Part shown: piece by piece, positions 58,646 to 64,000 of the stretch
Layout of the letters: each line of letters begins with the position of its first letter
Position numbering within the stretch: position 1 is the stretch's first letter
Origin: Trachythela sp. YZ-2020
Taxonomy: Eukaryota > Cnidaria > Anthozoa > Malacalcyonacea > Clavulariidae
Assembly: GCA_016169945.1 (NCBI GenBank)
Contig: JADLSH010000369.1
Location: forward strand, 8,147,001-8,211,000
Direction: 5' to 3'
Length of the DNA: 64,000 nt
Translations under genes and position numbers: made by a program
Notes under the pieces: model-generated
What the model was told of the DNA's origin: nothing
Seen by the model: only the letters and a program-made list of their open reading frames with translations
Database searches by the model: none

Positions 58646-58689
58646 TTGATCACTTAAGACAGCTATGGCTTTCCATACAATGTCTATAG

Positions 58690-59235
58690 TCTTCTACCCA
58701 GGTAACACCGACGTTCACTAACCCCCCGTTTGCTGTGCAATATCAATAATATTATTGTCATTTATAGCTGTCGGTAAAATACTGGTCAGTAGATCTGTGT
58801 ATAGAATTGATGCGCTTTCATACCAACATTTCTTTGGACGGGAAGTGACCTCTATAAAGTTTATACGTCAGGGTGTTCCTGAGAACAGGTCATACAAAAG
58901 ATCGATGCTACGCTACTTAATATTTGAAGTTCTTGATGGGAAATATTGGCTCAATTTCTGACCACAATTTAAAAATACCCTTAAACTACTTCTGATTCTA
59001 TTCCTAACGCCAATCCTTGAAAAATCGTCAGATATAGCTACAATAATAAGAGTATTTGCTTCCGTAGTTCAAAAGTAGAAACGTCCGTTTACGTCACAAA
59101 CATAAATTAACTAAACTGTTTTTCATGGAGGTCCAAAATATCGGGAGAAACCCTTTCAGTGTTTTTTTGTGTTTTCTTTATTAATTTTACAATCAATAAT
59201 AGATTGATGGCGCAGACAACAGGACAAAAAAAGTC
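58690..59235. other. No gene recognised
   Basis: Spacer between the transposon and the Penelope-like element. Confidence 0.5.
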
Positions 59236-59240
59236 CTAAA

Positions 59241-61920
59241 TTAAGTCCTACATTTTTGGTTTTTATTAAGAAAGAAATTAGCTTTCCATCTCATACGTTT
59301 TATTACACTTTCCACTTTTTCAATCAAATTTTTCAAATAAGCGTCCTGTGATGGTATAGGGATATTCTTTAGTGAATAGTCAAATCGAAATTGCCGCATT
59401 TTGAAGTTAAATAGAAATGAATAACGTAAACAAGAGTGCACAACCGATATACGGGTGCGAATATACGTGTAGGTTTAGGTCTACGAAACGTAGCAAATCT
59501 ATAATTTGCTCTAACTATATGTTGTCGAGCACTCTTTGCGTTTCGTAGACCTAAACCTACACGTATATTCGCACCCGTATATCGGTTGTGCACTCTTGTT
59601 TACGTTATTCATTTCTATTTAACTTCAAAATGCGGCAATTTCGATTTGACTATTCACTAAAGAATATCCCTATACCATCACAGGACGCTTATTTGAAAAA
59701 TTTGATTGAAAAAGTGGAAAGTGTAATAAAACGTATGAGATGGAAAGCTAATTTCTTTCTTAATAAAAACCAAAAATGTGAAAACCAAAACAACCATTTC
59801 GGCCTTGCATCCAACAAAACACCTCCTTCTATTCCGGAAATGAAACCTTTCGAAGACGACCTTATAAAATTAATTGAAAATTTACAATTTCGGCCATATA
59901 GGAACCAATTTCAGAAATCTTTGACTAACGATCTAAAGAAAATCAATTCGTCTCCCAACATTTTCATTTTTGCAGACAAAACTAGGAATATTTATGAAAC
60001 CTCGCTCGACACATACAACAAGCTCTTACATGACAACATCACAAAAACATATAAGCATGGATCCGAGGACACTATAGATGAAATTGATTCAGAACTAAAA
60101 AACATTTCGAACAATTTAGGAATCGGCGACAGAATTGAAAAAATGAAAAAACGCGAAGCATTTATATCTTTAAAAGATCACAAAGAAAATTTCGAAAACA
60201 ATCCAAAATGCCGATTAATTAATCCCGCTAAAAGTGAATTTAAATCAATGGAGGAATACACAAAAAGTTATTCAGTGGTTTGGCAATATAAAAGATAAGG
60301 ACAGACACAGTTTTATTTCGTTTGACATTGTCGATTTCTACCCATCTATTTCTGAAAAACTATTGGACCAAGCTTTATCTTGGGCTTCAAATTTGACTAC
60401 TATACCTGAAAACGATATTTCAATAATAAAACACGCTAGAAAATCTCTCCTTTTCAATACCGGAATTTCATGGATAAAAAAGATAGCCATAGTTTGTTTG
60501 ACGTTAGCATGGGCAGTTTCGACGGCGCGGAAATTTGTGAGTTAGTAGGCCTTTTCATTTTAAACCACCTGAGTAAGAAATTTGGCAAAGAAAGCATCGG
60601 CCTATATAGAGATGACGGTTTGGCTATTATAAAAAGTAAATCAGCACGTTTAGCAGACAAAACAAGAAAAGATCTCCACAAAATTTTCGAGCAGTTTGAC
60701 CTAAAAATTACCGCCGAATCAAATTTACGCATTGTAAACTTTTTAGATGTAACTTTCGACCTTAACAATGGAAAACATAGGCCCTATAGGAAGCCCAATG
60801 ACGATCCACTATACATAAATATGCACTCTAATCACCCACCGAGCATCACAAGGCAACTACCTGCATCAATTAACAAGCGCATCGCACTCCTTTCATCAGA
60901 TGAGCAAACTTTTCAGGAATCTGCACCCATATATCAGAACGCACTTAGGCATAGCAACTTTAATCATGAACTTAGCTACACTCAGCACACACCGCAAAAA
61001 CAACGCAGGAATAGGCAACGCAACATCATTTGGTTCAACCCACCATTTAGCAAGAGTGTTAGCACAAACATGGGACGTAATTTCCTTAGTCTAATTGACA
61101 AGCATTTTCCACCGCACCACAAGCTACATAAAATTTTTAACAGAAATACAGTTAAAGTAAGCTATAGCTGCATGAACAATATTAAGTCAGTAATCACTAA
61201 ACACAATGCACGCATATCTAGAAATAACAAGCCACAGGAGAGGGACACTATCAATTGCAGTTGTAGAAAAAACACCATTTGCCCGCTTCAAAAACAATGC
61301 ATGACTAGGGACATAGTATACAAAGCAACAGTCACAGTAAGCAACACAAACACGATCAAAAATTACATTGGCATGACTGCAACCACATTCAAAGAGCGAT
61401 TGGCCAACCACACTAAATCTTTTCAGCATAAAAAGCATGCAAATGACACGGAACTTTCGAAATATATTTGGACATTGAAAGAAAACAATAAGGATTTCAG
61501 TATTAATTGGCAAATTTTAAAACATTCTATTTCGTATACGGGAGGATCAAAACGATGCAATTTATGTTTAGAAGAAAAATTTTGTATTTTGAAAGAAAAA
61601 AACAAGGATTGTTTACTCAACAAAAGAGCTGAAATAATTTCACGATGTCGTCATCGTAATAAATTTCGCGTAAAAAAAAAGCAAACAAAGCCATGCATCC
61701 ACACATTGTCTCCCACACACACCCCCACGCCCCGGCAGGAAGCATATAAGCGGTCATTTCTTTCGATACTTGTAAACTGCCTGATGATTCTTTTACAGAT
61801 GAAACAGCCTGTTGCAGTCAAGTTTTGAGGTAAGCGAAAATCTATAATTTGCTCTAACTATATGTTGTCGAGCACTCTTTGCGTTTCGTAGACCTAAACC
61901 TACACGTATATATATTTATA
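59241..61920 (+). mobile_element. Penelope-like retroelement with inverted 5' repeat
   Basis: 59241 to about 59495 is an inverted copy of the 5' part at about 59525-59788, so the N-terminal coding sequence appears on both strands. A segment near 59498-59570 (TCTATAATTTGCTCTAACTA) recurs at 61838-61910, just after the coding region, as a direct pseudo-LTR. Such arrangements are typical of Penelope-like elements. Coding content is RT plus GIY-YIG. Confidence 0.85.
59630..61828 (+). pseudogene. Penelope-like RT with GIY-YIG endonuclease
   Basis: Begins MRQFRFDYSLKNIPIPSQDA. A first frame to 60298 holds the N-terminal region (FIFADKTRNIYETSLDTYNK, FISLKDHKENFENNPKCRLI). A deletion near 60,238 shifts into a second frame (VIQWFGNIKDK, FISFDIVDFYPSISEKLLDQ), and another shift near 60,470 returns to the first. 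The catalytic RT box is LYRDDGLAIIK. After IIWFNPPFSKSV and DKHFPPHHKLHKIFN comes a CSC-containing zinc-like region (NCSCRKNTICPLQKQC), then GIY-YIG: KNYIGMTATTFKERLANH, the Glu in LCLEEKFCIL and NKRAEIISRCRHRNKF. About 730 codons in total, normal for the family. Inactive because of the frameshifts. Confidence 0.88.
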
Positions 61921-62226
61921 TATATATATGTCTTTGTGTGACGTCATTCATTTGTAGATATCATGCAATGATACTATGGAAACATTTTCGACATTAAAGT
62001 AACAGTAATACTTCTTGTATATAATATCAGAATAGAATAACAGGTGCACTTAGTCACTTATGTGCTATACTGCGACCTCAATTGGTGAGGGTAATGAAAT
62101 TGTTTTTTATTGTATTTCTTTATTTTGTTTATATATATTATAAAATTGTTAGTGACAATTTTGAAAATTCTCGATTTTCTAATTATTATAACATAAAAAA
62201 TAATAAAAGAACATAAAAGAACAAAT

Positions 62227-62646
62227 TTGGCAAAAAAAAAAAGTTCTTTTATTATAAAAGAACATAAAAGAACAAATAATAAAAGAACATATGCCAACCC
62301 TGGCCTGTACAGGCAAAAACAGCTGCATTATCGGTGCACAAATAGTGATCTACCTGTTGTTGTAGAGTCGGCTGAGGCACTAAAAGGCATTGATTTGCCC
62401 GTTGAGGCGCAGAATAACATCGACCTGCCCGTTGAGGCACAAAATAACATCGATCTGCCCATTGTGGCGGAAAGTAACGTTGATCTGCCCATTGTGGCAG
62501 AGCCCATTGAGGCACAAAATAATATTGATCTGCCCATTTTGATAGAGCCTATTGAGGCACAAAATAACATTGACCTACCCATTGTGGTAGAGCCTGTTGA
62601 GGTGCAATATAACAATCTACCCATTGACTATCAATCACTACACTGA
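62227..62646 (+). CDS. Short repetitive ORF (NNIDLPVEAQ repeats), function unknown
   Basis: Residues about 40-135 are seven imperfect repeats of NNIDLPVEAQ or NIDLPIVVEPIEAQ, ending at a stop at 62646. A splice acceptor CTGGCCTGTACAG at about 62,311 could open it as an exon. No domain, signal peptide or homologue recognised. The repeat substitutions are partly conservative (V/I, EA/EV), which would fit a coding minisatellite. Confidence 0.35.
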   Translation: MAKKKSSFIIKEHKRTNNKRTYANPGLYRQKQLHYRCTNSDLPVVVESAEALKGIDLPVEAQNNIDLPVEAQNNIDLPIVAESNVDLPIVAEPIEAQNNIDLPILIEPIEAQNNIDLPIVVEPVEVQYNNLPIDYQSLH

Positions 62647-62649
62647 CTG

Positions 62650-64000
62650 GTACCATCTGAACAGCTGGATTACACAGAAATGTATATTTACTTGATACTT
62701 GATGGTTGTTTCAAAATAATATAGATATATTACATCATCTCTTATGGGGTGCAATCTGCTATACAAGGAATTATGTATTTCCAACATGTCATGTGGGTGA
62801 GGATCCTGTGCAATGTGTTTGAAAGTTGTTTTGGAGAGAGACACCATTATCACTTATGTTGGTTTGCTGTATAATCATGTATTTCGACAATTCACTGGGC
62901 AGTACAGATGAACACTGATGGAACCAAATGTTGATTAAATACATGTATGAAACATCTACAGATGGGAACAAAGAGTCAAAGACTGTTCTGACAGACTGCA
63001 CATGGCAAACGCATTATCAATATCTTGTGAACACAGACAACCAGCTAATTGCACCACAAAAATATTAAAAGACACTGACTATGATTTCAAATTAGTTATT
63101 CAAGATGTCATTGACAGCTTTGAAGTAAACAATGACTTCTATTAACATTTGATGTTGGTACCAAGAGTTCCATTAACAATAGCACACTCAGATATCTTGC
63201 TTAATACAGTATATACCATTTACAATAGTATAGTGTTGTAGTCACAGTGTTGTAATCTCAACGTTTTGACAACAAAATAAATCAATACATACAGTGTATC
63301 ATTAGCAGTTTCAATAAGTTCAATATTTAATACTAATTATGTTCCGGAATTTTCCATGCAGTCTGTCCGTCAAGGCAGCACTTTCCTTGCCATAGTAACT
63401 CCTAGTCATATATAAATACCACGTAAACATTACAGGCATGTATAAAACTATAAATGTCCGCTCGTTGCCATACGCTCTAGTAATATAAATGCACGTCAGC
63501 ATGTTTACAACTTCGAGCTTGCTTACGACATCTAAATTTGGAAGAGGCAATCTTTAAAAATAGTAACGTTAATGTATGCAAATCACCTGACTTGATGTAA
63601 ATAGAACTATGAGATGAAGGTTGATTTTAATATTTCTTTCGGACGAGGCTCGAAAGGTATGTTATTCATTCATGTTTTTAATCTCATTAAAGGATTTAAA
63701 CGAGTAATAGAGCGTTAAAAGCTACTGTTTATAGTTGTATTTGTAAATTTACCATGATGCACACAACTACAGCAATAAGAAGTCGCATTTCGTTATTCTT
63801 ATACTGTCAAACTTAAAAGACGCAGTACCCCAAAAATGGCGGAAAAACCGAGCGTGAGAAAGGCTAATTGAATCAAAACTATTATTTCTATACTCAGAAT
63901 TTGCACGAACGAAACACCATTTCTTTTTTTAAAGAAATATTTTCTTGTTGCCAGTGGTATCGCCCATCCCTATTCATCTATTCATACATACAGGCAGAGT
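62650..64000. other. No gene recognised, apart from a possible short first exon near the end
   Basis: Unique-looking AT-rich sequence. At 63836-63853 ATGGCGGAAAAACCGAGC is followed by GTGAGA and could be a first coding exon, but six codons are too few to name. Confidence 0.35.

Larger units (their letters stand above)
54965..58677 (+). mobile_element. 3.7-kb DNA transposon with minisatellite-filled inverted ends
   Basis: Ends TATGGAAAGCCATAGCTGTC and its complement, with a 5-bp duplication CAATG at 54960-54964 and 58678-58682. The inverted ends extend inward for about 680 bp (left) and 470 bp (right), mostly as 21-bp repeats, then close with GGTGAGCCAGTACTTTTGGT and GGCAGACGTCATG. It carries one gene for a SAM-HTH-integrase protein. 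The integrase type and TA-starting ends recall the IS3EU superfamily, from memory. A smaller MITE is nested at 57404-57707. Confidence 0.85.

Noticed and set aside
58205..58689. Frames over the right-end minisatellite
   Set aside because: Same reason: they mirror the left-end frames in inverted orientation.

Overview
This is a eukaryotic, AT-rich, repeat-dense window. The style fits an invertebrate, most likely an anthozoan cnidarian (an octocoral is my best guess). That inference rests on the spliced UFL1 gene with long introns and on a repertoire of CR1/L2-like LINEs, a Penelope-like element, a SAM-plus-integrase DNA transposon, 2A-carrying peptidase elements and palindromic MITEs that I associate with Anthozoa. 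It has not been tested by a search.

Layout. (1) 51-24,179, minus strand: twelve phase-consistent exons (about 494 codons) of UFL1, the E3 ligase for UFM1. Its introns hold a 96-bp minisatellite (about 0.4-3.1 kb), a nearly full-length LINE (3.65-8.5 kb), three further LINE copies (12.2-19.5 kb), two hAT-type MITEs with perfect 8-bp duplications, a (CTAAA)n tract, a CACATCCC-type satellite and tRNA-related SINE fragments. The first third of UFL1 is missing: a LINE fragment starts one base beyond the most 5' exon found. (2) 24.2-34 kb: a mosaic of broken LINE pieces, an 879-bp tandem duplication, a decayed C76-like peptidase element with a degenerate 2A motif, and a broken multi-exon gene (28.2-33.3 kb) encoding a PHD finger and a possible DDE core. 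(3) 34.1-38.6 kb: foldback and inverted-repeat elements. (4) 39.4-53.0 kb: a tandem array of six units of about 2.27 kb. Every unit carries the same fossil LINE insertion, and one junction carries an extra 0.56-kb insertion. (5) 53.0-54.4 kb: a compact gene (TATA box, 5' UTR exon, intron, 67-codon CDS, poly(A) signal) for a secreted, arginine-rich, six-cysteine peptide with a defensin-like core. Its flanks match the array units, which look like versions of this locus from which the gene is absent. (6) 54,965-58,677: a 3.7-kb DNA transposon whose long inverted ends are 21-bp minisatellites and which encodes a SAM-HTH-integrase protein. (7) 59.2-61.9 kb: a Penelope-like element (RT plus GIY-YIG) with an inverted 5' repeat. 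(8) 62-64 kb: a repetitive short ORF and unrecognised sequence.

Only UFL1 and the cysteine-rich peptide gene look like functional host genes. Most other coding sequence belongs to mobile elements and most of it is broken.
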